64,000 nt of DNA from Hyalangium gracile (GCF_020103725.1 NZ_JAHXBG010000001.1:310001-374000); one strand, 5' to 3'. Positions 38,174-47,403 are shown, numbered from the stretch's first letter. Program-made: numbers and translations. The notes: generated by a model from the sequence alone, not told the origin.

Positions 38174-39217
38174 ATGCGCTACAGGATTTTCGGCCGGCGA
38201 ACCGGCCTCAAGGTCTCGGAGCTGGCCCTCGGGGCTGGCATGTTCGGCACCGCCCTCGGCTACGGCTCCCCGCCAGACGAGGTGCACCGCATCCTCCAGG
38301 GCTACGCCGAGGCGGGTGGCAACTTCATCGACACCGCCGACAACTACCAGCATGGCGAGTCCGAGCGGCTGATCGGCGAGTTCATCCGTCCCCACCGCGA
38401 CGGCTTCATCATCGCCTCCAAGTACAGCCGCGGCGCCTCGTCCCATCCCGCGCTGGCCGAGCTCGGCGCCAACCGCAAGGCGATGGTGCAGTCGGTCGAA
38501 GCCAGCCTGAAGCGACTGGGGACGGACCGCATCGACCTGTACTTCGTCCACATGGACGACGGCGTCACCCCCATGGAGGAGATCGCTCGCGGGCTCGATG
38601 ACCTGGTGCGCGCCGGGAAGATCATCTACGGCGGCCTCTCCAACTACCCGGCATGGCGCGTGGCCCTGGCCGCCAACACGGCGGACCTGCGCGGCTGGGC
38701 CCCCATCACCGCCCTCCAGGCCGAGTACAACCTTCTCCAGCGCACCACCGAGCGCGAGCTGCTGCCCATGGCAGAGGGGCTGGGCCTGGGGGTCATGGCG
38801 TGGTCCCCCATGGCGGGTGGACTGCTGACTGGCAAGTACCGCCAGGGGGAGAAGGGACGGGCGACGAATTTCAAAGGGAGCGTCCTCCACCAGGAAGCGG
38901 AGAAGCGCGATGCCGTGCTCGATGCCCTGTCCGCGGTGGCCCAGGAGCTCGGAGCGACTCCTGGGCAGGTGGCGATCGCCTGGGTCCGCGCCAAGGGCGT
39001 CCTCCCGGTCATCGGACCGCGCACCCGCGCCCAGCTCGACGACAACCTCGCCTCTCTCTCGGTGCGTCTCGGCCCGGAGCAGCTCCGGCGGCTGGACGAG
39101 GTCAGCGCCGTCCCCCCGGGCTATCCGCACGAGCTCAACGCGGCTCCGGAGCAGCGCGCGATCATGACCGGTGGCCGTTGGGAGCAGCTCGAGCTCCCCC
39201 GGGGGACGGTCGCCTGA
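38174..39217 (+). CDS. aldo/keto reductase
   Basis: Protein of 347 residues with the full tetrad of the aldo/keto reductase barrel: D53 and Y58 in FIDTADNYQHGE, K83 in IIASKYSRG, and H126 in LYFVHMDDG. Later conserved pieces include GLGVMAWSPMAGGLLTGKYR and the NADP-binding GVLPVIGPRTRAQLDDNL. It probably reduces an aldehyde or ketone with NADPH; the substrate is unknown. The ATG at 38174 has GAGGAG upstream. Divergent transcription from the AraC-type gene suggests substrate-responsive control. Confidence 0.93.
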   Translation: MRYRIFGRRTGLKVSELALGAGMFGTALGYGSPPDEVHRILQGYAEAGGNFIDTADNYQHGESERLIGEFIRPHRDGFIIASKYSRGASSHPALAELGANRKAMVQSVEASLKRLGTDRIDLYFVHMDDGVTPMEEIARGLDDLVRAGKIIYGGLSNYPAWRVALAANTADLRGWAPITALQAEYNLLQRTTERELLPMAEGLGLGVMAWSPMAGGLLTGKYRQGEKGRATNFKGSVLHQEAEKRDAVLDALSAVAQELGATPGQVAIAWVRAKGVLPVIGPRTRAQLDDNLASLSVRLGPEQLRRLDEVSAVPPGYPHELNAAPEQRAIMTGGRWEQLELPRGTVA

Positions 39218-39260
39218 CCTCCCAGGTGCCTCCCGCCCGGGACATGGCGCGGTCTGAGCC

Positions 39261-39285
39261 AACCGGTATGCCTGTCATACCAGTT
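39261..39285. promoter_or_regulatory. palindrome GGTATG-N5-CATACC (copy 1)
   Basis: AACCGGTATG and CATACCAGTT are inverted around CCTGT with one mismatch. The core GGTATG-N5-CATACC recurs at 47381-47403 with the same 5-base spacer. It looks like the operator of a dimeric regulator (GntR-like spacing). No intact gene starts just downstream on either strand. Confidence 0.4.
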
Positions 39286-39350
39286 CGGTTCATGTCCGCC
39301 CCAGGTTCAGGGCGATGAGTGCGAAGTCCTGTCGAGCCTGGCGCGCGATG

Positions 39351-40163
39351 TCAGCGCGCCCCCTTCGAGGCAGATGGCCTCTTGCCGGCGGTCTTCTTCC
39401 TGGCCGGAGCGGTCTTCTTCCTGGCCGGAGCGGCCTTCGCCTTCGCGGCTGACTCCATCGCCTTGCGTGCCTCGGTCTTCTCGCCTTGGCGCAGCGCGAG
39501 CGACGCCGCGATCCACTCCGGCGCGTAGCTCGACGTGCAGCCCTTCGGGATCGGTCGCGTGTCCCACCGGCCGAGGCGCTCGCCGATGGCGATGGCCTCT
39601 GCTCTGTACTCGGGCAGGTGGATGCCGATCCAGACGAGGCAGAAGTTGATGCCCTCCTTCACCCGGTACGGTGCGGGCGGCAGCTCACGCTCGATGCGCG
39701 CGAGCGTCGCGGGGACGTCGAGGTCCTTCGCGAGCCCGCGCGCGATGCGCCCGGCGAGGAGCTTCCACCCAGCGCGGCGGGGAAGCTCCTTGCTGCCGTC
39801 CATCCACCGCACCTGCAGCGCCTCGGCGATGGGCGCATGCACGAGCACGCGTCCAACGAGCTCGTCGACCAGGGTCGGGTTCGACAGCGGCTCGAGGAGC
39901 GCGCGCCCCTCCTTCTCGGTGAGCGCCGAGGGATCGAGCAGCATGCACGCGAGGATGCGCGCCTCGTGGTTGCCCGTCGCCCATAGCTCCAGGCCGAGCC
40001 CGTGGTTCGTCCCGAGCTCCTCCGCGAGGCCACGGAGCTTGCCGAGCAGCACGCCGAAGACGTTGTCCCCCGCGCCATCGCGCACGTAGCGCTGGCGCAC
40101 CTTCTCGTCGGCCTGGGACTCGAGCTGCTTCATCACCTGGGACAGCGTCATCGTCTTCGGCAT
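39351..40163 (-). CDS. AlkD-like DNA alkylation repair protein
   Basis: Protein of 270 residues built from HEAT-like helices, as in DNA alkylation repair glycosylases. Recognisable stretches include GLELWATGNHEARILACMLL, LVDELVGRVLVHAPIAEA and EGINFCLVWIGIHLPEYRAE. The last about 40 residues form an Ala/Lys-rich basic tail with repeated PARKKT units, unusual for the family and likely to aid DNA binding. ATG at 40163 follows GAGGAG. A broken partial copy lies at 33865-34246. Substrate base is unknown. Confidence 0.82.
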   Translation of the reverse strand: MPKTMTLSQVMKQLESQADEKVRQRYVRDGAGDNVFGVLLGKLRGLAEELGTNHGLGLELWATGNHEARILACMLLDPSALTEKEGRALLEPLSNPTLVDELVGRVLVHAPIAEALQVRWMDGSKELPRRAGWKLLAGRIARGLAKDLDVPATLARIERELPPAPYRVKEGINFCLVWIGIHLPEYRAEAIAIGERLGRWDTRPIPKGCTSSYAPEWIAASLALRQGEKTEARKAMESAAKAKAAPARKKTAPARKKTAGKRPSASKGAR

Positions 40164-40246
40164 GAGTGTCTCCTCGGGTGCAGTCTCCTACCCGCTCGCC
40201 TTGGCGTCATGTTCGTTTTCGCGGCGGACAAGGAGTTCCCGGCGCC

Positions 40247-40490
40247 TCAAGGGTTCATGAGCGTCTCGACAATGCCGTCATGGATGCGGATGGGGACACC
40301 GTTGAACCGGGTGAACTGGAAGAAGGCGTCATCCTCGTTGAAGGCAAGGCTCATCTCCTGGAGCAGGCCGATGGCCACCGCCTCCCCCAGCGGGAGGGAC
40401 TCAGTGTAGTCGCTGCGCCAGTGCATGCCGGCCGCGCCGCGGAACAGCGCGATGTTATCCGCCAGCTTGTTGAGCTCGCCCCCACCGTCA
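40247..40490 (-). pseudogene. C-terminal fragment of a vanadium-dependent haloperoxidase-like gene
   Basis: The frame ends MNP-stop at 40247. Its last about 80 codons read GELNKLADNIALFRGAAG, MHWRSDYTESLPLGEAVAIG and LLQEMSLAFNEDDAFFQFTR. This matches the end of vanadium-type haloperoxidase/PAP2-like enzymes, where HWRSD carries a vanadate-site residue. Sequence before about 40490 no longer fits, and no start or signal peptide is present. It lies between the AlkD-like gene and a secreted lipoprotein gene. Confidence 0.65.
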
Positions 40491-40625
40491 TCTGCGTCGA
40501 GCCCGCGCCGGTGTAGCCCACCAGCGCGGCCGTTCGAGCATCCCCGCGGCTCGGGCACGGCGTGGGCGCTCCGCGGCTCCACACAGCGGGAGGAGCCGAC
40601 GGAGCAGTGCATCAATCCCCGCGGC

Positions 40626-42143
40626 TCACGGGACGGACGGGCGATCCAGCGAGCACGCTCCCGCGCCCACCCGGGTGGCGCAGTAGTGGGGGAACTTGAT
40701 GATTTCCCGGTGGCGCAGGTCAGGGTCGTTTCCGCCCAGGTAGCGCGTGCGGTGGCGCCCGTCCCCGACGCCCACCTCACGGCCGACGGCCCGGCCCTCG
40801 ATGCGCAGGATGCCGGCGCTGTCCAGGTACCAGTCCTCCCGGTGCCCGCCGGTGCCAGCGAAGTCGAGGTAGCCCTGATCGCCCTCGTAGTACTTGAGGT
40901 GGAGCACCGGCCGGGCCGCGCCGGTGATGCCGGGCAGCTCGTTGCTCATGAAGATGTTGGCGTGCACGGCCCAGAGCGCGGAAACGCCGTTGCGCAGGTG
41001 GTTGACCACGATGCCCCAGCCCCGGCCGACATACTCGGGCGCGAGGATGTAGTTGCGCAGCTCCGAGTCGTTCGTCGCGGGAGCGTCGAACCAGGTGCTG
41101 GTCGCGTCGGGGCCGCTGGTGGTGCCATCCCCGTAGACGCGGATGGGCGCCTTGCCCAAGAACTGCGCGTCCGCGTTCTGCCAGGAGCCATAGAGCGGGT
41201 TGTAGTACTCGGTGGCGTTGGACCACAGCCACCGCTCTGCGGCGGGCCCGGTGTACGGCTGGACATCCTGCACCCAGAAGAGGTTGCTGGAGGCGCCCTG
41301 GCCCCACAGGGGCCCCGCGTTGTCTCCCGGCCAGTTGTAGTAGGGGTTGTGGTAGCCGTAGGCGTTGTTCTTCACGAAGTACATGACGACGCTCGCCTGC
41401 GTCGTCGGGAGCGTCTTCCCAGAGTGGAAGTAGCCCGGATCGCGATAACCCACCTCCGCGGAGAAGGCCTGGCCGTGCACGAAGTTGGTGCCTTGCAGGA
41501 CTGTCGGCTCCCAGCCGTAGATGTACGAGGGCGGCGTGGTGCGCCAGAACTGGTTGGCCTGCAGCAGGCCGTAGCGCGTGTTGTAGTTGACCTGAACCCA
41601 GTCACTCCACTCCACGCCGATGGGCTGGCGGTTGGCGTCCACGGGCCGCGCGCGGAAGAGGGTGACGCTGTTGTAGACGCCCGCGCCCAGGTGGCTCAGG
41701 CTGGTCACGCTGACCGGGTAGGTGCCGTTCGTGACGCTCACGTAGAAGGTGCCCTGCAGGTTGAAGGGGTAGCTGCCGAGCGCCACGTATCCAGGAGTGT
41801 TGGATGCGTTCGTGATCGTCTTGTGCTCGTACTGCACCTGGCCGGTGAAACCCTCCACGGGGAAGCGGTCAGACAGCCCGTCCCCGTTGGTGTCCTGGCA
41901 GCGCAGGATGCCCATCGTGAAGGCATAGCGGCTGGGCACCGCCACATAGCTCTTGCTCGCCCGCATGATGAGCTTGTTGCAAGGCGGGTTGCCGGCACTG
42001 TTCAGCGCGGCCTCGGCGGAGGCCTCGCTCCCGGCGCTCGGAGCAGCGGGGCCCTCCGTCTGCGGCGCGGGGCCACAGGCCGACGCTCCCAACAGGCTGC
42101 AGAGCGTCAGGGCGACCATCGTTGTCATGCGTGTGTCTCTCAT
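40626..42143 (-). CDS. secreted lipoprotein of unknown function
   Basis: Protein of 505 residues with a lipoprotein leader (MRDTRMTTMVALTLCSLLGA, Cys about 23). It is rich in Tyr, Trp and Asn and appears to be a beta-rich secreted protein, for example ILRCQDTNGDGLSDRFPVEG near 75, WRTTPPSYIYGWEPTVLQGT, and QPYTGPAAERWLWSNATEYY. Several short calcium-type Asp runs occur. I do not recognise a family. ATG at 42143 has AAGGAAGAG just upstream. The haloperoxidase fragment follows its stop on the same strand. Confidence 0.82.
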   Translation of the reverse strand: MRDTRMTTMVALTLCSLLGASACGPAPQTEGPAAPSAGSEASAEAALNSAGNPPCNKLIMRASKSYVAVPSRYAFTMGILRCQDTNGDGLSDRFPVEGFTGQVQYEHKTITNASNTPGYVALGSYPFNLQGTFYVSVTNGTYPVSVTSLSHLGAGVYNSVTLFRARPVDANRQPIGVEWSDWVQVNYNTRYGLLQANQFWRTTPPSYIYGWEPTVLQGTNFVHGQAFSAEVGYRDPGYFHSGKTLPTTQASVVMYFVKNNAYGYHNPYYNWPGDNAGPLWGQGASSNLFWVQDVQPYTGPAAERWLWSNATEYYNPLYGSWQNADAQFLGKAPIRVYGDGTTSGPDATSTWFDAPATNDSELRNYILAPEYVGRGWGIVVNHLRNGVSALWAVHANIFMSNELPGITGAARPVLHLKYYEGDQGYLDFAGTGGHREDWYLDSAGILRIEGRAVGREVGVGDGRHRTRYLGGNDPDLRHREIIKFPHYCATRVGAGACSLDRPSVP

Positions 42144-42769
42144 GGCTCTTCCTTTCTCCTCTTTCTCGAAGCGCGCTGCCCGCGCGGACCGCCGGCCCTG
42201 TACTGCCCGGTCCCTCGCCACGGCAGGCGCCCTGGTGACTCCCCCCGCCATGTTGTCGCATGCAGTTCGTCGGAGTTGCTGGGCGCGCACAAAAAAAGGC
42301 CGTGAATTCAGATACTTAGAAACCAATCCACCCATGTCCCAGAGAGGGGACAGCTCACTATCTCCGAACGCCTCCGACTTCGACGTGTGGAAACCTCTTT
42401 CATGCAGCGGCCACCTCTGGGCTCAAGACATCAGCTCGCTCCGGTTGAGGAGGTGGGTACCGCCCCCGGGCATTGCCCGTCTTGGTGACGAGGCCCTTCT
42501 ACACGCGCCCGAATCTCTTTCGGATGCGCCAGTTCTACGAGGCCTACCGCTCGAACCGAAGGCGTTGATTCTACCGGCGCCGGTCCGGCTCGCTCCGCCC
42601 AGCCGCTTGTGTTATAGAGCAGCTACCGGTCTGCAGCTCACCGAGGCGTCGCCGCCCCGCAAGGGGAGCTAAACCTGCACTCTCTTGTGACACGCACTTA
42701 TCCCCGTGCCGAGTCGTAAGCCGGCGACCACCGACATCCTGATTGGAACGGCGCATACGAGGATAAGCC
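42144..42769. other. gene-poor stretch with a DUF1016 scrap
   Basis: About 625 bases between divergent genes. It contains the leader of the lipoprotein gene, an A7 run at 42290-42297, the plus-strand DUF1016 fragment at 42479-42568, and GAGGATAA before the next start at 42770. No complete gene seen. Confidence 0.6.
42479..42568 (+). pseudogene. fragment of a DUF1016 (YhcG-like PDDEXK nuclease) gene
   Basis: Thirty codons encode YTRPNLFRMRQFYEAYRSNR and then a stop. This matches the N-terminal helical domain of DUF1016/YhcG proteins, whose signature is a Leu-Phe-Arg-Met-Arg-Gln-Phe-Tyr run. No other part of the gene remains. Identification is by a short but distinctive motif. Confidence 0.6.
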
Positions 42770-43312
42770 ATGTCCCGACTCGCCCTCCCCTTGGAGGTCG
42801 CCGATCTCTCGGCGTTCGCCCGCTCGCTCCGCGACCAGCTCGAAAAACTCGAGCACAAGCCGAGCCACGTGGAGATGCTCAACCTGCTGTGCCGCGCGGC
42901 TGGATTCCGGAACTACCAGCACTTCCGCGCCGACTCGGAGGCCAGGCAACGCCTCGCCTCGCCACAGGAAGTGAAGCCCATTCCCGACCACCAGCTCATC
43001 GAAAAGGTCGCGCGACATTTCGACGAGGAGGGGCGCCTGCTGCGCTGGCCGGCCAAGGCCCCTCACCTGAAGCTCTGCCTCTGGGCGCTCTGGGCGCGCA
43101 TTCCGAGCAGCCGCGTCCTCACCGAACGCGAGATCAGCGAGCTGTTGAACCGCTGGCACCTGTTCGGCGATCCCGCCGTGCTGCGCCGGGCGCTGTTCGA
43201 GGCCGGCTTCGTCGACCGGACCCAGGACGGCCGTCAGTACCGGCGCATCGAGCAGAAGCCACCGGTCGAGCTCAGCGCGTTGCTGGCCCGTGTGAGCACC
43301 CTCGCCGCCTAG
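42770..43312 (+). CDS. DUF2087 domain protein
   Basis: Protein of 180 residues, soluble. The C-terminal half (about 75-165) fits the DUF2087 winged-helix-like family: LLRWPAKAPHLKLCLWALWA, then LTEREISELLNRWHLFGD and VLRRALFEAGFVDRTQDGRQ. The N-terminal part has a helix region ending FRNYQHFRADSEARQ. In the family this domain often accompanies DNA-binding regulators, so a regulatory role is plausible but not shown. ATG at 42770 follows GAGGATAAGCC. Confidence 0.8.
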   Translation: MSRLALPLEVADLSAFARSLRDQLEKLEHKPSHVEMLNLLCRAAGFRNYQHFRADSEARQRLASPQEVKPIPDHQLIEKVARHFDEEGRLLRWPAKAPHLKLCLWALWARIPSSRVLTEREISELLNRWHLFGDPAVLRRALFEAGFVDRTQDGRQYRRIEQKPPVELSALLARVSTLAA

Positions 43313-43517
43313 ACACGTCTCCCGTCGAGCCGCGAGGACACGACAACGCCCCCGGTCGCCAGCCTGGAGGCGTTGGGTGCGAGCATGAAGATCATCAGCC
43401 CGCTGTGGCCACCTGCGGCCAGCGTGTTGTGCTCGATTGGAGACTTCGTCATTCCGGCCAGGCGGGAAAGATCTTTCGGCTTTAATCAGGCTCGCATCCG
43501 GACACGGAGCACCCCCC

Positions 43518-44009
43518 ATGCCGACTCGAACGAAGCGTCCTCCCTCCAAGCCGCCTCCCCGCCGTACGAAAGCCACCCTTGAAGCGTCCGCCGGCAGCAA
43601 GCCTGAACCCGGTGGTTCGCGGACGGACCCGGACGTCATCGCGTTTCTGCGCGAGCTGGATCATCCGCAGAAGAAGGAGATCGAGGCGGTGCGGCAGCTC
43701 ATCCTCGGCATCAGCCCGGAGATCCGCGAAGGCATCAAATGGAACGCGCCGAGCTTCCAGACGACCGACCACTTCGCGACGTTCAACCTGCGCGGCAAGG
43801 AAGGCGCCCGGCTCATCCTCCACACAGGGGCCAAGACGAAGCAGACCGCGACCACGGGGATGAAGATCGCGGACCCCTTGGGCCTGCTGGAGTGGCTTGC
43901 CAGGGATCGCTGCCTGGTGACGCTCGGCACCCTGAAGGACCTCCAGGCACGGCGGGCCGCGCTGGAGGCCATCGTGCGCGAGTGGATCGCGCAGCTGCCT
44001 TCGCCCTAG
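43518..44009 (+). CDS. DUF1801 domain protein
   Basis: Protein of 163 residues. After a basic Pro-rich start (about 1-35), residues about 45-160 match DUF1801: IRELDHP-like region, then EIREGIKWNAPSFQTTDHFA, RLILHTGAKTKQTATTGMKI and a closing helix. The fold is small alpha/beta and function is unknown; members bind small molecules in some cases. ATG at 43518 is chosen because the frame upstream lacks conserved sequence. The 204 bases before it hold nothing else that I can identify. Confidence 0.83.
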   Translation: MPTRTKRPPSKPPPRRTKATLEASAGSKPEPGGSRTDPDVIAFLRELDHPQKKEIEAVRQLILGISPEIREGIKWNAPSFQTTDHFATFNLRGKEGARLILHTGAKTKQTATTGMKIADPLGLLEWLARDRCLVTLGTLKDLQARRAALEAIVREWIAQLPSP

Positions 44010-44071
44010 CCCAGGCTGGAGCAGAGGGGTTGTCCGTCAGCGAGGCTCGACAAGCAGATGCTCGCGCGCGC

Positions 44072-44419
44072 TCAGTGGGACCGACCGTCGAAGTGCTGGA
44101 CGGGAATGGCCGTGAAGTCCACGCCCTCCAGGCAGCGGACGTTGATCGCGGCCATGCGGTTGCCGGACGGATCGGTGCCCTCGCCGAACGGGTGGATGCC
44201 GCACTTCGCGCAGAACCGGTGCTGGATGACATGCTTGTTGAACGTGTACGTGCTCAGCTGCTGCTCGGGCGTCTTCAGGCGCAGGCTGTCCCGGGGGACG
44301 AACCAGAGCAGCGAGCCCCTCCGCGAGCACATGGAGCAGTTGCACGAGATGACCTGCTTGATGTCCCCTTCCACCTCGAAGGCGATGCCTCCGCAGTGAC
44401 AGCTTCCCTTGTAGTTCAT
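44072..44419 (-). CDS. GFA family (formaldehyde-activating-like) zinc protein
   Basis: Protein of 115 residues with the zinc ligands of the GFA family in order: C7 and C9 (SCHCGGIAF), C26, C28 and C31 (SCNCSMCSRRG), C70 and C73 (FCAKCGIHPF). The family includes glutathione-dependent formaldehyde-activating enzymes and CENP-V-like proteins; catalytic activity is not proved by these residues. Length is typical. ATG at 44419 follows GGAGG. It converges with the DUF1801 gene. Confidence 0.88.
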   Translation of the reverse strand: MNYKGSCHCGGIAFEVEGDIKQVISCNCSMCSRRGSLLWFVPRDSLRLKTPEQQLSTYTFNKHVIQHRFCAKCGIHPFGEGTDPSGNRMAAINVRCLEGVDFTAIPVQHFDGRSH

Positions 44420-44564
44420 GGCGCGTCTCCTCCCGTCTCGATGGGCCGCGGAGGGTACGCTCCACTCTCCACGTCCGCCATACTGGAGTAGGGGCGGTGC
44501 TGGGGCGTGATGTGGATTCAGACGTTGAATCGCGAGTTTGGCTGGTTCTCCGTGAAGTCAGGGG

Positions 44565-44696
44565 AGGCGTGGGCTGGGACATCGAGGGACGCTTCGGGGA
44601 CAGGACCGGGTCGTAGCACCTTCCCTTGAACAGCTTGCCGTTGGAACCGAGCGATTCGCACTGCTCGGGAACCGCGATGAGCGCAGGTTGATACGC
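44565..44696 (-). pseudogene. tail of a kinase of the four-cysteine family, fused to an upstream motif
   Basis: On the minus strand, from about 44670 to 44565, the sequence encodes EQCESLGSNGKLFKGRCY and a Pro/Ser-rich end. It is about 90 percent identical to the end of the kinase at 45715. Immediately before it, 44676-44696 repeats the 21 bases at 47092-47112, just upstream of that kinase. So an upstream segment is joined directly to the final codons, as if about 1.2 kb of a third copy had been deleted. The stop codon of the kinase frame is lost. Confidence 0.75.
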
Positions 44697-44841
44697 AGGG
44701 GCCGACTGTGTTGAGCAAGAACGAGCATGTCAGGGTCATCGGATAGGAATAGCAGCCGTTCCACTCATCCGAGCATCGTGCGTGCCCCGCTCGGCCATCT
44801 GGCTGGCGGCGCTGTCCCCAACTCCCAAGGAGTGGCTGTCC

Positions 44842-45618
44842 ATGAGAATCCCCTGCGCCCGCGTCATTGGAATCCTGCTGTGTACCCTGGCCTTCGTGGG
44901 CTGCGGCCCCCTCGACGAGGCCCGTGCCGTACCGGAGCAGGGCACCCTCGACGAGTCCAAGGCCCTCGTCGCCCAGGGCCTGGTCGGCACTTCGGCGCTG
45001 ACCGGCTCCTACAGCTACAGCGCGAGCAACACCGACAGCGCCTACCAGAACACCGTGAACCAGGTGGTGACCCTCACCGCGGGGCAGACGCTCACCGTGG
45101 CCACCTGCGGTCTGCCGGGCGCCACCTTCACGGGCGACACATTCCTGCGGCTCTACGGGCCCCTCATCCAGCTGGCCTTCAATGACGATGCCTGCGGCGG
45201 CACTGGCTCCAGCCTCACCTTCACCAGTACCGCTGGGGGCACCTACGAGATCCGCGGCGGCTGCTACGCCAGCAGCAGCTGCACCGCCACGGTCGTGTGG
45301 CAGATCACCTATGGGGGCTCGTACGCCTTCAGCGCGAGCAACACCAACGACGCCCGGCAGAACACGGTGAACCTGAACGTCCCCCTCACCGTGGGCCAGA
45401 AGATCGACGTGAGCACCTGCGGTGGCGCCACGGGCGACACCTACCTGCGACTCTATGGCCCTTCCGCCACGCAGGTTGCCGCCAACGACAACAGCTGCTT
45501 CAACGGTGAAGGCTCGAGACTGAGCTACACCACCCTCACCAACGGCACGTTCCAGATCCGCGCGGGCTGCGCCTCCTCCGGCAGCTGCAGCGGCACGGTG
45601 ACCTGGTCGGTCGAGTAG
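44842..45618 (+). CDS. lipoprotein with two PPC-like repeats
   Basis: Protein of 258 residues with a lipoprotein leader ending TLAFVGC (Cys20 or so). Two tandem copies of about 100 residues follow: SYSYSASNTDSAYQNTVN with FLRLYGPLIQLAFNDDACGG, and SYAFSASNTNDARQNTVN with YLRLYGPSATQVAANDNSCF. Each resembles a PPC-like beta sandwich with a conserved G-D-[ST]-[FY]-L-R-L-Y-G strand and a Cys pair. Cell-surface location is inferred; no enzyme domain is present. ATG at 44842 has AAGGAG 9 bases upstream. Confidence 0.83.
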   Translation: MRIPCARVIGILLCTLAFVGCGPLDEARAVPEQGTLDESKALVAQGLVGTSALTGSYSYSASNTDSAYQNTVNQVVTLTAGQTLTVATCGLPGATFTGDTFLRLYGPLIQLAFNDDACGGTGSSLTFTSTAGGTYEIRGGCYASSSCTATVVWQITYGGSYAFSASNTNDARQNTVNLNVPLTVGQKIDVSTCGGATGDTYLRLYGPSATQVAANDNSCFNGEGSRLSYTTLTNGTFQIRAGCASSGSCSGTVTWSVE

Positions 45619-45714
45619 CGTCCATCACACGCGGCCAGCTCGGGAAGGCTTCGCCGGCTATCTGCTCAAGAGGTGGACTGCCAGAGGTGAGGCCTACCGA
45701 AGCAGGAGCTCGGT

Positions 45715-47025
45715 TCAGGGGGGGTTGGTGGGTTGGGACGTCGAGGGACGCTCCGGGGTCAGGACCGGGACGTAGCACCTTCCCTTGAACAGCTTGCCGT
45801 TGCCGCCGAGTGACTCACACTGCTCGCGCGCTGCATCGAACGGAACCCAGCACGCCCCGTTGAGCACAACCTGGGCCTTGCGAGGGCATCGCCCTCTGGC
45901 ATCGGGGCGCAGTTGCCCCGGTTGCGGCTCCGGGAGCGAGTCCTCCGCGAGAGGCGCTGGGGCTGAGGGCTCCGGCGCCTGGGCGGTGGAGGCGCTGGAC
46001 ACAGCTTCACCCAGCCCCGCCGTGCCTGCATCCCGCGGGCCCGCCACTTCGATTCTCACCTGCGCGGGGGTGGGCTTCTCCGCGAGTCGCTCGGAAACCG
46101 CCCACCCCGTCCACACGCTCAGTGCCAGCCCTGCCGTCATCGCGAGCCAAGGCCACCCCAGACGCGCGGACCCTCGGGGCCCGGTCCGCTCGAGCGGCTG
46201 GCGCGACGCTCGCTCCAAGGCCTCGGCATGCTCCGCTGCGGTGCCGCGCTGCTCGGGGCGTACCGCGAGCATGCGCAGAATCGAGGCACGCACCGTGGGC
46301 TCCACGCCACGGAGCGAAGCGGGAGTGCGCACGGTACGCACCCGCCACCTCCCATGCTCATCCTGCGCCGGGTCCACCCATTCCGGGTACTCCCCCGTGA
46401 GCAGCCGGCACGCCGCCATGCCCAGCGCGTAGAGGTCATCGGCGGGCTGGTGGACGAAGCGAACCGAGCCGTCTCCGCGGGAGTTGACCTCGAACATGCC
46501 GGCTTGGGGAGAGCGGTAGAGCGGAGTGCCAAGACACGCACCGGGAGGCGTGAGCAGCTCAGCCCCCGGAAAGGAGCCCAGGCCAAAATCCGTGAGCATG
46601 GCGCGGCCGTCGGAGGAGCGCACCAGCACGTTGTCGCCCTTGAAGTCCCGGTGGACGGCGCCCTGGGCATGGAGCGCCTCCAGCGCACGGGCGAGCTGGG
46701 CCAGCACGCGGAAACACTCCCGGGAGGAGACATCCGGGTGCCCGCCCCAGCGGTACAGGGGCACACCCTCCACCCACTCCATGGCCAGCCACGGGAAGAG
46801 CGTGCCGGCTGGAGACTGCCAGGTACCGGAGTCCCACAGCCGAGGAACACTGGGGTGGCGCACGCGGGAGATCAGCTCCGCCTCGCGAGCAAACCGAGGG
46901 TCTCCGGGCCGCAGCGCCACCTTGAGCGCCACGGGCAGGCCCTGCGCGCAGTGCCGAGGTTCGGCGCGGTACACGGCGCCATGAACGCCCTGGCCCGCCC
47001 AGGCCACCACGCGCCACGGGCCCAC
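45715..47025 (-). CDS. transmembrane serine/threonine protein kinase with four-cysteine tail (copy 3)
   Basis: Protein of 436 residues from GTG 47025. The catalytic core is intact: glycine loop AWAGQGVHGAVYRAE, lysine K35 in VALKVAL, HRDFKGDN with D127, and LTDFGLG with D146. One membrane helix lies near 300-320, followed by the four-cysteine tail (GRCP, GACW, QCE, GRCY). The frame is open 226 bases farther upstream, to TGA at 47251, with an in-frame AYQPALI segment also seen in the remnant at 44.6 kb, but there is no ATG, GTG or TTG there. The GTG has GGAG directly against it, which is poor, so the true start is uncertain. Confidence 0.88.
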   Translation of the reverse strand: MGPWRVVAWAGQGVHGAVYRAEPRHCAQGLPVALKVALRPGDPRFAREAELISRVRHPSVPRLWDSGTWQSPAGTLFPWLAMEWVEGVPLYRWGGHPDVSSRECFRVLAQLARALEALHAQGAVHRDFKGDNVLVRSSDGRAMLTDFGLGSFPGAELLTPPGACLGTPLYRSPQAGMFEVNSRGDGSVRFVHQPADDLYALGMAACRLLTGEYPEWVDPAQDEHGRWRVRTVRTPASLRGVEPTVRASILRMLAVRPEQRGTAAEHAEALERASRQPLERTGPRGSARLGWPWLAMTAGLALSVWTGWAVSERLAEKPTPAQVRIEVAGPRDAGTAGLGEAVSSASTAQAPEPSAPAPLAEDSLPEPQPGQLRPDARGRCPRKAQVVLNGACWVPFDAAREQCESLGGNGKLFKGRCYVPVLTPERPSTSQPTNPP

Positions 47026-47380
47026 CTCCGTGCCCGGAGTCAGCCGTGCCGAGACCGGTGTCTCCGTCCCGCTCTGTGCATGCCCGTCAATGATGAGCGC
47101 AGGTTGATACGCCGGGGCAGGCCTTGTCGAGGGTGAGCGGTGCGGTTCGTCACGGTGCCCCTCAGGGCGTGTGCGTCTCTCGCAGCGCGTAGAACACGGG
47201 CTGGAACGTTCGAGGGACGAGGCGCTTCGCCCTCTCGGGCTGACCTCGCCTCAGTGAGGTGACCTGGAGACGATCCGCGGAAAGCGCGGGCTGTCGATCG
47301 CGCCGAGCCCGAAGTAGGACACTCGTGGGTACCCCCTCCTTTTGGACCGAGCCCCTGCCTGTCGGCCGGACGGGTTGCGA

Positions 47381-47403
47381 ACTGGTATGACAAGCATACC
47401 AGT
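47381..47403. promoter_or_regulatory. palindrome GGTATG-N5-CATACC (copy 2)
   Basis: ACTGGTATG and CATACCAGT form perfect 9-base arms around ACAAG. The core and spacer length match the copy at 39261. It lies between two kinase-derived sequences and about 415 bases upstream of the toxin start, so its target is unclear. Confidence 0.45.
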
